A stretch of 64,000 bases of DNA from Thermostichus sp047461615 (GTDB lineage: Bacteria; Cyanobacteriota; Cyanobacteriia; Thermostichales; Thermostichaceae). The DNA lies in assembly GCF_047461615.1 (NCBI RefSeq), contig NZ_JANSHI010000007.1, forward strand, positions 1 to 64,000, read 5' to 3'. The notes beneath the pieces are model-generated. The model searched no databases. It saw only the letters and a list, made by a program, of their open reading frames with translations, and was not told the DNA's origin. The translations under genes were made by a program, and so were the position numbers. Shown piece by piece: positions 9,155 through 16,998 of this stretch (positions within the stretch are counted from its first letter, which is position 1; each line of letters begins with the position of its first letter).

Positions 9155-9234
9155 AACGCGTGATTACAACGGGCAACCCCGCCGAGGTGCTCCCCCTCCT
9201 GTTCCAGCACCGGCCTCACCTGCTATTGATGGAC

Positions 9235-9258
9235 AATGTGCTCCGCACCGCTAACGCG
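9235..9258 (+). repeat. 24-bp dispersed repeat, copy 3
   Basis: Identical unit inserted between the GAC of the phosphoacceptor Asp (LLLMD) and IAMPG. It is read in frame as NVLRTANA. With the next bases ATCGC it creates GCGATCGC, the HIP1 octamer. It should distort the receiver active-site loop even though the frame is kept. Confidence 0.9.
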
Positions 9259-9273
9259 ATCGCCATGCCCGGG

Positions 9274-9297
9274 AATGTGCTCCGCACCGCTAACGCG
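9274..9297 (+). repeat. 24-bp dispersed repeat, copy 4
   Basis: Identical unit only 15 bp after copy 3, between IAMPG and NDGIELCR of the receiver domain. It is read in frame as a second NVLRTANA. Removing copies 3 and 4 gives the uninterrupted MDIAMPGNDGIELC. Confidence 0.9.
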
Positions 9298-9615
9298 AAC
9301 GACGGCATAGAGCTCTGCCGCATCGTGCGCAGCCTGGAAGCGTTCAAGTCTCTCCCTATCCTGATGGTTACCTCTCGGGACAGCTTGCTGGATCGCATCC
9401 GCGGCAAGTGGTCGGGCGCAACCGGCTACCTGACCAAGCCTTTTAGCGAAAGCCAGCTCACTGCCGAGGTGGAGCGGCTCCTGGCCCAGGCCCAAGATCC
9501 CAACTCCCGCTCTCTCCGAGGAGCCCAAACCAACTCGCCCAGCTTATGGCTGGGATCCCTTTCCCCCTTTGGGGATCAGGCCAAGGCTTAGCAAGCAGGC
9601 CAAGGAAGCCGAAGC

Positions 9616-10254
9616 ATGTTTACGGGTCTAGTGCGCAGTTTGGGTACAGCTCAGTTGATCTCCTCTTCGCAGGTACGGGTTACCTGCCCAAAGCTGCAGC
9701 CGCAGTTAGCCTGTGGGGATAGCGTGGCGGTGGATGGCCTCTGCCTGACAGTGGTGGAGATCCTGCCCGATGGCTTTTTGGCAGATGTCTCGCCGGAAAC
9801 CCTGCGCCGCTCGACCTGGGGCTGCGGATCCCCAGGGCCACGCCCAGTCAACCTGGAACCGGCGCTGCGGCTGGGGGACAAGTTAGGGGGGCATTTCGTC
9901 AGCGGCCATATCGACGGGGTGGGGCACCTCTGCGAACAAGCAGCCACCGGCAACGCCTGGGAGCTGAGCTTCGAGGTGCCGGCGGCCATCGGCCGCTACA
10001 TCGTGCCCAAGGGCAGTGTGGCGGTGAACGGCGTCAGCCTGACCATTGCCGAGATCCGCCAAGGGGGATGTTGGTTTAAGGTGGCGGTGATCCCGCACAC
10101 CTACCGCCAGACCAACCTTTCCCTGCTGCAAGTAGGGGATCCGGTAAACGTGGAGGCAGATCTCCTGGGCAAATATGTGGAAAAATTCTTGGGCCTGGCC
10201 CCGCCGGAGAGCAGCCTCTCCCTGGAGTTTCTAGCCGAGCACGGCTACGTTTAA
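9616..10254 (+). CDS. ribE: Riboflavin synthase, alpha subunit
   Basis: Dismutates two 6,7-dimethyl-8-ribityllumazines to riboflavin and the pyrimidinedione, the last step of riboflavin synthesis. 212 residues made of two lumazine-binding repeats: MFTGLVRSLG... with GDSVAVDGLCLTVVE and SPETLRRST in the first half, and GGHFVSGHIDGVGHL with GSVAVNGVSLTIAE and IPHTYRQTNL in the second. ATG at 9616 gives the invariant MFTG start. It begins 25 bp after the disrupted regulator, so that gene's repeat insertions could affect read-through transcription. A diverged copy of the same repeat family lies just behind it. Confidence 0.95.
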   Translation: MFTGLVRSLGTAQLISSSQVRVTCPKLQPQLACGDSVAVDGLCLTVVEILPDGFLADVSPETLRRSTWGCGSPGPRPVNLEPALRLGDKLGGHFVSGHIDGVGHLCEQAATGNAWELSFEVPAAIGRYIVPKGSVAVNGVSLTIAEIRQGGCWFKVAVIPHTYRQTNLSLLQVGDPVNVEADLLGKYVEKFLGLAPPESSLSLEFLAEHGYV

Positions 10255-10261
10255 TCCCAGC

Positions 10262-10288
10262 CGTTCGCGTAGCGGGACGGAGTCCTTG
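10262..10288 (-). repeat. Diverged double-hairpin repeat before aroK
   Basis: On the opposite strand it matches the 24-bp repeats of 8939-9297: CGCGTAGCG (stem CGC/GCG) at 10266-10274, directly followed by GGACGGAGTCC (stem GGAC/GTCC, loop GGA) at 10275-10285. The repeats read in the same direction have GTGCGGAGCAC. Two stem pairs differ in both partners, so pairing is kept. Its GGAG may act as, or hide, the aroK ribosome-binding site. Confidence 0.65.
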
Positions 10289-10293
10289 CCCCC

Positions 10294-10863
10294 ATGATCC
10301 CTCCCCAAGAAGCCGAACGCCTGCGCGGCGTCACTGTCTATTTGATTGGCATGATGGGCAGCGGCAAGTCCACCCTGGGAGCTGAGCTGGCAGCCCAGTT
10401 GCGCCGTCCCTTCTTTGATACCGATGCTCTGGTGGAGCAGGTAGCCGGCTGTTCGATTGCCCAGATCTTTGCCGAGCAGGGAGAAGCCCACTTCCGGGAG
10501 CTGGAGACCCAGGTGTTGGCGCAACTGAGCGGCTACACTCGCCTGGTTATTGCCACCGGCGGCGGCATTGTGCTGCGGCCCAAAAATTGGAGTTACCTGC
10601 ACCACGGCCTCACCGTCTGGCTGGATGTGGCCCCTGAGCTCATTTGGCAGCGGCTGAGCCGGGATCCTGGCCAACGCCCCCTCCTGCAAACTCCCGATCC
10701 CCAAGCTGCTCTGCAGAGGCTCATGCGGGAACGAGAACCCTTCTACGCCCAGGCCGATGTGCGGGTGCCCATCCACTCAGAAACCAGCCTGTCCCAGCTG
10801 GTTCAACAGGTCTGGCAGGCCATTTGCGCCCGCCTGCGAGAGCAGCCGCCCTGCAACCCGTAG
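10294..10863 (+). CDS. aroK: Shikimate kinase
   Basis: Phosphorylates shikimate with ATP in the pathway to chorismate and aromatic amino acids. 189 residues. The Walker A GMMGSGKST is at residues 19-27, the shikimate-contact FFDTDALVEQ follows, then FRELETQVL, and the glycine-rich ATGGGIVLR. The lid and second Arg appear as SRDPGQRPLLQ and MREREPFYAQ. ATG at 10294. The only purine-rich site upstream (GGAG, 10279-10282) lies in the diverged repeat hairpin, so folding of that hairpin could limit translation (inference). Followed after 54 bp by glgA on the same strand. Confidence 0.95.
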   Translation: MIPPQEAERLRGVTVYLIGMMGSGKSTLGAELAAQLRRPFFDTDALVEQVAGCSIAQIFAEQGEAHFRELETQVLAQLSGYTRLVIATGGGIVLRPKNWSYLHHGLTVWLDVAPELIWQRLSRDPGQRPLLQTPDPQAALQRLMREREPFYAQADVRVPIHSETSLSQLVQQVWQAICARLREQPPCNP

Positions 10864-10917
10864 CAAAACCCCCAAAAATAGGAGGGGAGGGTCTGGTATT
10901 GCAGCAGGGAGGGCAGT

Positions 10918-12447
10918 GTGGTACAGGCCAGGATTTTGTTTGCAGCGGCGGAAGCAGCGCCCTTGGCAAAGGTAGGGGGGATGGGGGATGTGGTGGGATC
11001 CCTGCCCGTCGTTTTGCGCCAGCTGGGGCAGGACGTGCGCATCATCATGCCCCTGTACGGATTTTTGTGGGACCAATTTGGCCCAGAGCCGGGGCAATAC
11101 CCCCGCTCCAAAGACCCCATTTGGTCGAAGCAGGTCATGGGCCAGGTGGCCGATATCTACGAAAGCGTTTTACCCGGCACCGATGTCCCCCTTTACCTGG
11201 TCAGCCACTACTGCTTTGCCCCCCACCGCATCTACTACGGCGAGGACGAGTTTTGGCGCTTTACGTTTTTTGCCAATGCTGTGGCCGAATTTGCCTGGAC
11301 CTATTACCCCTGGAGGCCCAACATCATCCACTGCCACGATTGGCACACCGGCATGATCCCGGCCTGGATGCACCAGGCTCCCGATATCGGCACCGTCTTT
11401 ACCATTCACAACCTGGCCTATCAGGGACCGTGGCGCTGGCAACTGGAACGCATGACCTGGCTGCCCTGGTATTTTTCCGCCCACAACACTATGGCCGCCG
11501 GGATCCTCTACGCCGACCAGGTAACCACCGTTTCGCCCACCTACGCCCTGGAGATCCGCACCAGTCTCTATGGAGAAGGCCTCCAGGATCTGCTGGCTTG
11601 GAAAGGAGAACGCCTGTGGGGGATCTTAAACGGGATCGACACCGAGAAGTTCGATCCCCGCACGGATCCCCATCTAGCCGCCAACTTCAGCATCGACGAT
11701 CTCAGCGGTCGAGCGGTGAACAAGGCCGTGCTGCAGACCCGCCTGGGTTTGACCGTCAACCCCGACGTCTTTCTCATGGGCATGGTGACCCGTTTGGTGG
11801 AACAAAAGGGGATTGACTTGGTCATTCAAACCGTGGAGCGCTTTCTGGCCTACAGTGACTCGCAATTTGTCTTGCTGGGCAGCGGCGAAGCCCACTACGA
11901 AGAGCGGCTCCGGGAAATGGCCCAGCGGCACCCAGGCCGAATGTCCTATCAGCAGGGCTATCAGCCGCAACTGGCCCAGTTAATCTATGGGGGGGCAGAT
12001 GTTTTCTTAATGCCCAGCCGCTTTGAGCCCTGCGGCATTAGCCAGATGATTGCCATGCGCTACGGCTGTGTGCCCATTGTCCGCCGCACGGGGGGGCTGG
12101 TGGATACGGTCAGCCACCATATTCCCAGCAAAGGGATCGGCACCGGCTACTGCTTTGACCGCTACGAGGCTCTGGACTTCTACACTTGTCTAGCGCGGGC
12201 TTGGGAGGCGTTTCAGCACAAGGAGACTTGGCAAGCGCTGCAAAAGCGAGGCATGGCCAGCGATTTCAGTTGGCACCGCTCGGCTTTGCAGTACCTGCGC
12301 CTGTACGAGCGGATTATGAACTTGCCCCTGCTGCCAGAAACAATTCCCTCCCAGGCTCAACCGGCTTCCCCGCCGTCTGAACAGTTGCCTCCTCAGCAAC
12401 CGCTAGGGGAGGGGATCCCTGAGCTGCAGCAAAGCCCCGCGGAGTGA
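10918..12447 (+). CDS. glgA: Glycogen (starch) synthase, GT5
   Basis: Adds glucose from ADP-glucose to alpha-1,4-glucan chains. 509 residues, GT-B fold. The ADP-glucose-binding AKVGGMGDVVGSLP is near residues 17-30, HCHDWHTGMIPAW and TIHNLAYQG follow in the first half, and the second half carries NGIDTEKFDP, VTRLVEQKGIDLV and PSRFEPCGISQMIAMRYG with the catalytic Glu. GTG start at 10918 is preceded by GGGAGGG. The C-terminal 40 residues are Pro/Gln-rich and non-conserved. The same strand and short spacing suggest it may be co-transcribed with aroK. Confidence 0.95.
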   Translation: MVQARILFAAAEAAPLAKVGGMGDVVGSLPVVLRQLGQDVRIIMPLYGFLWDQFGPEPGQYPRSKDPIWSKQVMGQVADIYESVLPGTDVPLYLVSHYCFAPHRIYYGEDEFWRFTFFANAVAEFAWTYYPWRPNIIHCHDWHTGMIPAWMHQAPDIGTVFTIHNLAYQGPWRWQLERMTWLPWYFSAHNTMAAGILYADQVTTVSPTYALEIRTSLYGEGLQDLLAWKGERLWGILNGIDTEKFDPRTDPHLAANFSIDDLSGRAVNKAVLQTRLGLTVNPDVFLMGMVTRLVEQKGIDLVIQTVERFLAYSDSQFVLLGSGEAHYEERLREMAQRHPGRMSYQQGYQPQLAQLIYGGADVFLMPSRFEPCGISQMIAMRYGCVPIVRRTGGLVDTVSHHIPSKGIGTGYCFDRYEALDFYTCLARAWEAFQHKETWQALQKRGMASDFSWHRSALQYLRLYERIMNLPLLPETIPSQAQPASPPSEQLPPQQPLGEGIPELQQSPAE

Positions 12448-12491
12448 GGTAGAGTGGAACGGGTTAGCAAGGTTTTGAGGGTTACTTGCCA

Positions 12492-13091
12492 ATGCTCCGA
12501 CGACCCCCTACTGGTGGTCGAACTGCTGCTCGTGGCCTTGCCTTCCTGCCCCGTTCTTGGGTACAGCTGGCCTTTGGCTTGTTGCTTGGCCTAGTGCTGG
12601 GTGTCGGTTCAGGTCTTTGGGCTACGGCTCAAGAAGTGCCCGCCCGCCAGCAGCTTATTCCCAATCCCCAGCAGTTTCGGGCCCTAGAACAACCCAGCAG
12701 CGCTCTCAGCGCGTTGCGAGCTGAACAGTTGGCTGCTGAGGCCAACGCTGCCATTCAGGCCCAAAACTACGACCGAGCCATCGAGCTCCTGCAGCAGGTG
12801 TTTAACGCCTACAACCAGCGCTCCAACTACCACCAGGATCTCTCCCGCGCTTTTGCCGGGATCCAAAACCGCATCTCCGAAGAGCAGCGGGAGCTGGCCC
12901 GCGTTGCCGCCCAGGCTCGGGATCAGGCCGCCTACGACCTGGCCGTGGTTTATCGGGCTGCCGGGCGCCCTGAGGAGGCCGTGGGCTGGTTGATCCAGGT
13001 CATCAAAAGCCAAACCCCAACCCGGGAGCTAGGCACCCAGGCCTACCAGCAGCTGCTGGAAATTGGCTTTGTTAGCACTCCTTTTCCCTAG
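12492..13091 (+). CDS. TPR-like exported or membrane-anchored protein
   Basis: 199 residues. A basic N-terminus with a hydrophobic segment (VQLAFGLLLGLVLGVGSGLWATAQ, about residues 25-48) looks like a signal peptide or anchor. It is followed by helical repeats resembling tetratricopeptide repeats (AAEANAAIQAQNYDRAIELL and AAYDLAVVYRAAGRPEEAVGWL). Such small TPR proteins usually act as protein-binding scaffolds; no partner is evident. ATG at 12492; an in-frame TTG lies 6 bp before. Its stop overlaps the convergent rsmD stop by 4 bp. Confidence 0.8.
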   Translation: MLRRPPTGGRTAARGLAFLPRSWVQLAFGLLLGLVLGVGSGLWATAQEVPARQQLIPNPQQFRALEQPSSALSALRAEQLAAEANAAIQAQNYDRAIELLQQVFNAYNQRSNYHQDLSRAFAGIQNRISEEQRELARVAAQARDQAAYDLAVVYRAAGRPEEAVGWLIQVIKSQTPTRELGTQAYQQLLEIGFVSTPFP

Positions 13092-13639
13092 GGCTTTTCT
13101 TCCAGATTGCGGTAGAAAGCCAGCGCCGTTTGCCCATAAGCCCGCTGGTCGACGCGCAGCAGGGATCCCACCTGCTCTGGCAGCTTTTGGCCGCTGCGAT
13201 GCTCGACAATCAAGGTTCCACCTGGCTTGAGCAAGGGCGGGATCAGCGGCAGAAGCGGGGCGTACAGACCGGCGTCATGGGGGGGATCAAAATAGACGTA
13301 ATCGAAAGGATCCAAACCCAGGCCGCGGCTGAGCAGCTTGCGGGCATCCCCCTGAATCACCTGGAAAGATTGTCCCGGCTGAGCTACCTTTGCCCAGTTG
13401 GCCTGGATGAGGCGACAGGCCGGCGCAGCGATCTCAATGCCGGCCACGAAGGCTGCCCCATGGCACAAGGCTTCTGCCCCTACCGTGCCGGCTCCACAGC
13501 AGAGATCCAGCCAGCGACAGTCCTTCACCTGCCCCTGCAAAATGTTGAACAGGGCTTGCCTCACCCGCCCAGGGGTGGGCCGAGTTCCCCGGCCAGCAGG
13601 GGTTTGCAGCGTCCGTTTGCCACTGATGCGCAGGCCCAT
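13088..13639 (-). CDS. rsmD: RsmD-type 16S rRNA (guanine-N2)-methyltransferase
   Basis: SAM-dependent methyltransferase that in characterised relatives methylates G966 of 16S rRNA. 183 residues. The N-terminal RISGKRTL...PAGRGTRPTPGRVRQALFNIL block is diagnostic. The SAM-binding motif is WLDLCCGAGTVGAEAL, and the catalytic motif is DPPH instead of the more common DPPY. ATG at 13639. Upstream on the same strand, 4 bp away, is the stop of the TPR gene at 13644, so the two probably form an operon. Confidence 0.92.
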   Translation of the reverse strand: MGLRISGKRTLQTPAGRGTRPTPGRVRQALFNILQGQVKDCRWLDLCCGAGTVGAEALCHGAAFVAGIEIAAPACRLIQANWAKVAQPGQSFQVIQGDARKLLSRGLGLDPFDYVYFDPPHDAGLYAPLLPLIPPLLKPGGTLIVEHRSGQKLPEQVGSLLRVDQRAYGQTALAFYRNLEEKP

Positions 13640-13643
13640 CGGT

Positions 13644-14534
13644 TTAGGGAGAGGGAGTCGGTGTAGGCAACTGGACAGTCAGCCCACTGCGCTGGGCGGC
13701 GCGATCCCGCTCCATCTGGATCTGCTCCACCAAGGCTTTCGGCAACTGGCTAGAGGCCTGCAAAGCCTGGTCGAAAAGGGGAACCGCCTCCCGGTCTTGA
13801 CCCTTGGCAACCAGGATTTGCGCCTTGAGGTAGTAAAGTTCAGGGTTGTTGCAGGAAACAGCAATTGCCCGATCCACCGCCGCCAGCGCTTCGTCATAGC
13901 GCTGCATATCCCGGTAGGCCAGCGCTTGGCCGCGGTAGGACAAATACTCAGGCGCTGCTAGGCGAAATTGGTTCAAAGCCTTCTCCCGATAGGTTAGCAG
14001 CAGGTCGATATAGCCGTTGAGAAGATTGAGCTCCGGGTCGCTGCTGTCTACTGCCTGGGCGGCGCGAATGGACGCAAACAATTGGTTGAGAGTGGGCAAC
14101 GCCTTAGGCAAGCCGAGCACTACCCCTTCCCGCACCACAATGTTGGCCGCTTCCAACCCATAGCCCACGCCCTCGTACAGGTTGCCGCGCAAGGGATCCG
14201 TCTTCTTCAGCTCGGCGGCCACCTGGCGGGTTTGGGTGGCTAACTGGGCAAAAGCATCCAGATCCCCCTCCTGGTAGGCCAGCGCCGCCAGCAGGGCGTA
14301 GACCATCGGCTCTTTGGGAGAAGCTTGTCTAGCCTTCTCTAGCTTCTCCCGGCTCTGCGTGTAGCGGCCTGCGCAGAAGAACTCCTCAAAGGCACTAGCC
14401 ACCTCTGGCTTGATGGGGCGGGCATTGGCCCCACTGCGGAAGGGATCCTGCGCCCAAACCGGCCCAGCCGCTGCCCATACCCAACACAGGATCCCTACCA
14501 GCTTGCTTACTCTGCTAAACCTGCGGCTTTTCAT
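13644..14534 (-). CDS. TPR-repeat protein with signal peptide
   Basis: 296 residues. The signal peptide (KSRRFSRVSKLVGILCWVWA... AQ) is followed by helical repeats. Tetratricopeptide-like units are clearest at PEYLSYRGQALAYRDMQRYD, EALAAVDRAIAVSCNNPELY and YYLKAQILVAKGQDREAVPL. A typical cyanobacterial periplasmic or lumenal TPR scaffold; the partner is unknown. The C-terminus is a short Pro/Thr tail. ATG at 14534 is used; a GTG two codons upstream is possible. It follows the HEAT-repeat gene by 36 bp and precedes rsmD by 4 bp, all on the minus strand. Confidence 0.82.
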   Translation of the reverse strand: MKSRRFSRVSKLVGILCWVWAAAGPVWAQDPFRSGANARPIKPEVASAFEEFFCAGRYTQSREKLEKARQASPKEPMVYALLAALAYQEGDLDAFAQLATQTRQVAAELKKTDPLRGNLYEGVGYGLEAANIVVREGVVLGLPKALPTLNQLFASIRAAQAVDSSDPELNLLNGYIDLLLTYREKALNQFRLAAPEYLSYRGQALAYRDMQRYDEALAAVDRAIAVSCNNPELYYLKAQILVAKGQDREAVPLFDQALQASSQLPKALVEQIQMERDRAAQRSGLTVQLPTPTPSP

Positions 14535-14570
14535 CCCCACGCCCGGATCAACGCCAGTTTGACCTGCTTT

Positions 14571-15305
14571 TTACCGCAGCAGTTGGGCAATGGAGGCAAT
14601 GGCTGCCTCCTGGACCAGCTCATCCGTCTCATGGGCCAGGAGCTCGTGCAAAGGCTGAAGGGCGCGCGGATCCCCAATCTGACCAAGGGCACGAGCTGCC
14701 GCCTCCCGCACTGCCGGCTCCCTGTCCGCAAGCTTGGTCAGCAAAGCCGGCACCGCCTCAACCGCCCGCATCTGCCCTAGACGGTAGATTGTTTGCACTT
14801 GGGCCTCCAGAGGAGTTGCTGCCAAGCTAGGCTCGTATCCAGAACCCTGATCTACCGGGGCAATAGCCGAGAGAGCCTGCAGAGCCTCCAGGGCACGATA
14901 CCGCTCCACCTCGTTCAGGTGCGGCAGTTGAGCCAACAGGTTGTCAAAAGCCTGCTGCACCGGATCGGCAGCTGACGCCTGCTCAACGATGCGGGCAAGG
15001 TTTTGGTTGGCCTGCAGCTGTTGCCAAGACTGGAACAGGGTTAGGCCGGCAACCACCAAGGCAGCATCGGCCAAAATCGCCAGCAGCGCCAGGCCGCCCC
15101 AGATTTTGCTGCGACGGCTGAGCTTGCGGATCTGCTTATCTACGTAGACAAAAGCCTGGTGCTGCCGCTCCCAAAAATCGGGGGCTACCTGCAGGGTTTG
15201 GGCGCTGAGATCAGGGGACAGAAGGTTTTCCTCACGGGCCACCTCCAAGCTTTGCAGCCTCTGGTTCAACCGAGAAAAGTGCCTTGTCCAGAGCCACGTA
15301 AACAT
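14571..15305 (-). CDS. HEAT-repeat protein with one membrane segment
   Basis: 244 residues. The N-terminal cytoplasmic helix region is followed by one membrane segment near residues 68-93 (IWGGLALLAILADAALVVAG). The C-terminal part has HEAT-like repeats: AVEAVPALLTKLADREPAVR, EAAARALGQIGDPRALQPLH and ELLAHETDELVQEAAIASIA. HEAT repeats of this length in cyanobacteria are protein-docking modules, some related to phycobilin lyase-type domains, but no lyase signature is seen. ATG at 15305; the longer reading to 15362 lacks support. First gene of a probable three-gene minus-strand unit with the TPR gene and rsmD. Confidence 0.82.
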   Translation of the reverse strand: MFTWLWTRHFSRLNQRLQSLEVAREENLLSPDLSAQTLQVAPDFWERQHQAFVYVDKQIRKLSRRSKIWGGLALLAILADAALVVAGLTLFQSWQQLQANQNLARIVEQASAADPVQQAFDNLLAQLPHLNEVERYRALEALQALSAIAPVDQGSGYEPSLAATPLEAQVQTIYRLGQMRAVEAVPALLTKLADREPAVREAAARALGQIGDPRALQPLHELLAHETDELVQEAAIASIAQLLR

Positions 15306-15607
15306 TGGATCCCACCCTCTCTCCGATCCTGCCACTAGAAGCACGCCCGCCTGACACGGCAAGCTAGAGACCCTGCTCGCCTCCCGTGTCAGGAAAAGTT
15401 TGCCGCCTTCCCTCTGCCGACGGGAGAACCTAAGCGCCAGGATAACAAAAGCTTCTGCCCCTCACCAGCCAGTCTTTGCAAGTTGCAACCCTGGCGGTTC
15501 AGGATGCTAGCGAATGGTCTGGGGTTGGGGCTGCGTACGGCTTTGCAACCGGGAGGAGCCGCCAGAGTGTACTGCCTGCCCGCCCCTATGGGATCCAAAC
15601 CCCCGCA
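15306..15607. other. Intergenic region, no gene recognised
   Basis: 302 bp between the HEAT-repeat gene start and the methyltransferase stop. A 69-codon open frame here has no family similarity and no good start. I see no tRNA, terminator or repeat. It must contain the promoter of the HEAT-TPR-rsmD unit. Confidence 0.4.
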
Positions 15608-16387
15608 TTAATCGTCTTGGGGGAGGTTTCGACGCCAGGCCGTTTGGCTCCATTGCAGTTGTCGCAAGATCCCGCGCAGCAGGGCCACCTCGGACACGGT
15701 CAAGCCGGCGCGGTGAAAGAGGGCGCGCAGCTTGAGCATCTTGCGGCGGGCCGTGTGGGGATACAGGTAGCCAATTTGCAATAGCAGCGCCTCCAGCTGG
15801 CCGAAAAAGCCCTCCAGCAATTCGAAGGGAGCTGGCTTGGAGAGGCCAGGGCTAGGCGGAAGCGGCGGATCTGGGCAAAGGAGGGTGCGCAGCTCGTAGC
15901 AGCAGATGCCCACCGCCTGAGCCAGGTTGAGGGAAGGGTAGGCCGGATCGGTGGGGATCTGGATTTGGCGATGGCAGAGGGCCAGCTCTTCGTTGCTCAA
16001 GCCCTGATCTTCAGGGCCAAACACCAAAGCCACAGGACCGGCGGCCAGTAGCTCAGGAAAGGCTTGGCGGGGAGATTGAACTTGCCACTCGGGGGGGTAG
16101 GGCTCGCGGCGGCCTGCAGTCCCGAAGACCTGGACACATCCCTGGAGGGCCTCCGCCAGAGTTGGCACTTGCCGGGCTTGGCGGAGCAAGTCGGCGCCAT
16201 GCACAGCCATGGTAACTGCTTCGGGATCAAGGGGATCGCAGCGGGGATCCACCAAGACCCACTGTCGCAGACCCATGTTTTTCATCACGCGGGCAATGGC
16301 GCCCAGGTTGCGCGGCCCCACTGGTCGCACCAGGACAATCCGCACCTGGGCCAATTGCTCCTGAACCCTGGGGGAGGGTGTCTGCAT
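15608..16387 (-). CDS. trmJ: TrmJ/TrmH-family RNA methyltransferase (SPOUT)
   Basis: SAM-dependent ribose 2'-O-methyltransferase of the SPOUT class. 259 residues. The three knot motifs are visible: RPVGPRNLGAIARVMKNMGL (motif 1 with catalytic Arg/Asn), GPVALVFGPEDQGLSNEEL (motif 2), and IPTDPAYPSLNLAQAVGICC (motif 3). This arrangement fits group 1 TrmJ enzymes that modify tRNA position 32; the exact target here is inferred. The C-terminal helical tail (ELLEGFFGQLEALLLQIGYL) is also TrmJ-like. ATG at 16387; divergent from the next gene with a short 53-bp spacer. Confidence 0.88.
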   Translation of the reverse strand: MQTPSPRVQEQLAQVRIVLVRPVGPRNLGAIARVMKNMGLRQWVLVDPRCDPLDPEAVTMAVHGADLLRQARQVPTLAEALQGCVQVFGTAGRREPYPPEWQVQSPRQAFPELLAAGPVALVFGPEDQGLSNEELALCHRQIQIPTDPAYPSLNLAQAVGICCYELRTLLCPDPPLPPSPGLSKPAPFELLEGFFGQLEALLLQIGYLYPHTARRKMLKLRALFHRAGLTVSEVALLRGILRQLQWSQTAWRRNLPQDD

Positions 16388-16440
16388 CGCCTGGGGTTAC
16401 GGATAGAGTAGAGGAACTAGATCCTGCCACAACTAGCCCT

Positions 16441-16998
16441 ATGGGATCTGCTTACCGCTGCTGGCTAGGCCTGCTGTGTTTTGTGCTGCTGGGGTTTTGC
16501 TGGGGATCGGCGGGGCTGGCTGCGCCGGAAAGACTGTCCTCCACCTTAGAGCCAGCCCAGGGGGCTTCTCTAGCGGAGGCGCGACAGCGGTTGGAAACCA
16601 TTGCCGAGGCGATGCGCTCAATTCGCCTTTGCAACCGTCCCAATTGCCGCTACCGCGATATTTCCGTCGAGGTACATCCCATAGCAGGAGCCGAGCCCCC
16701 GGAGTACGAGGGCAGGATCGACGCCACTATCGACCGTCCCTCTGGCAGCTTCGACAGGGCCCGCTACCGGCTGCGATTCCAGGGAGGGCGTTGGCAGTTG
16801 CTGGGAGGCGAAGAGGTGTCCGATGTCTCCTCCTTCTTCTTCGAGGGAGATAGCTACGAGGTGTTCAGCGCCTACGGCACTCGCAGTCGCAAGGCCAGAT
16901 TGGCAGACGCCAGCAGCAGCCTGCGCGTGGGCTACCGGGAGCTGTACTACCGGGTTTTCGACCAGGGCCAAGAGCGTCTTGCGGCAGGAGCCCCATGA
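16441..16998 (+). CDS. Hypothetical secreted protein before lpxC
   Basis: 185 residues. The N-terminal segment SAYRCWLGLLCFVLLGFCWG ending near AGLAAPE is a signal peptide. The mature part has two Cys in IRLCNRPNCRYRDI that could form a disulphide, then a strand-rich domain (DRARYRLRFQGGRWQLLGGE). I recognise no family. ATG at 16441 places the signal peptide at the very N-terminus; an in-frame upstream extension to 16378 overlaps the divergent methyltransferase start. The stop overlaps the lpxC start (ATGA), so the genes are translationally coupled, suggesting an envelope-related role. Confidence 0.78.
   Translation: MGSAYRCWLGLLCFVLLGFCWGSAGLAAPERLSSTLEPAQGASLAEARQRLETIAEAMRSIRLCNRPNCRYRDISVEVHPIAGAEPPEYEGRIDATIDRPSGSFDRARYRLRFQGGRWQLLGGEEVSDVSSFFFEGDSYEVFSAYGTRSRKARLADASSSLRVGYRELYYRVFDQGQERLAAGAP

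Larger units (their letters stand above)
8262..9591 (+). pseudogene. PATAN-REC response regulator disrupted by four 24-bp repeats
   Basis: Reads as a PatA-like regulator: N-terminal PATAN domain (MSHFLFAAAELAPLL..., about 225 residues) followed by a C-terminal receiver domain. Four near-identical repeat copies interrupt it. Copy 1 (8939) makes a frameshift, so the first frame ends at 8981. Copy 2 (9131) brings an in-frame TAA at 9130-9132. Copies 3 and 4 (9235, 9274) stay in frame and add NVLRTANA twice. With the copies removed the receiver reads LLAVDDSVVMQEIL..., LLLMDIAMPGNDGIELCR, MVTSRD and GYLTKPF, with all key residues (DD, D, T, K). Copy 3 sits directly after the phosphoacceptor Asp. 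Removing 25 + 3 x 24 bases from the 1330 bp leaves 411 codons. Probably inactive, although parts could still be translated from 8262 and from the GTG at 9160. Confidence 0.85.

Noticed and set aside
9160..9591. Independent single-domain response regulator starting at the GTG
   Set aside because: It lacks the first strand and the acidic pair of the receiver domain, which lie upstream of repeat copy 2 in the same frame; it is the tail of the disrupted gene.
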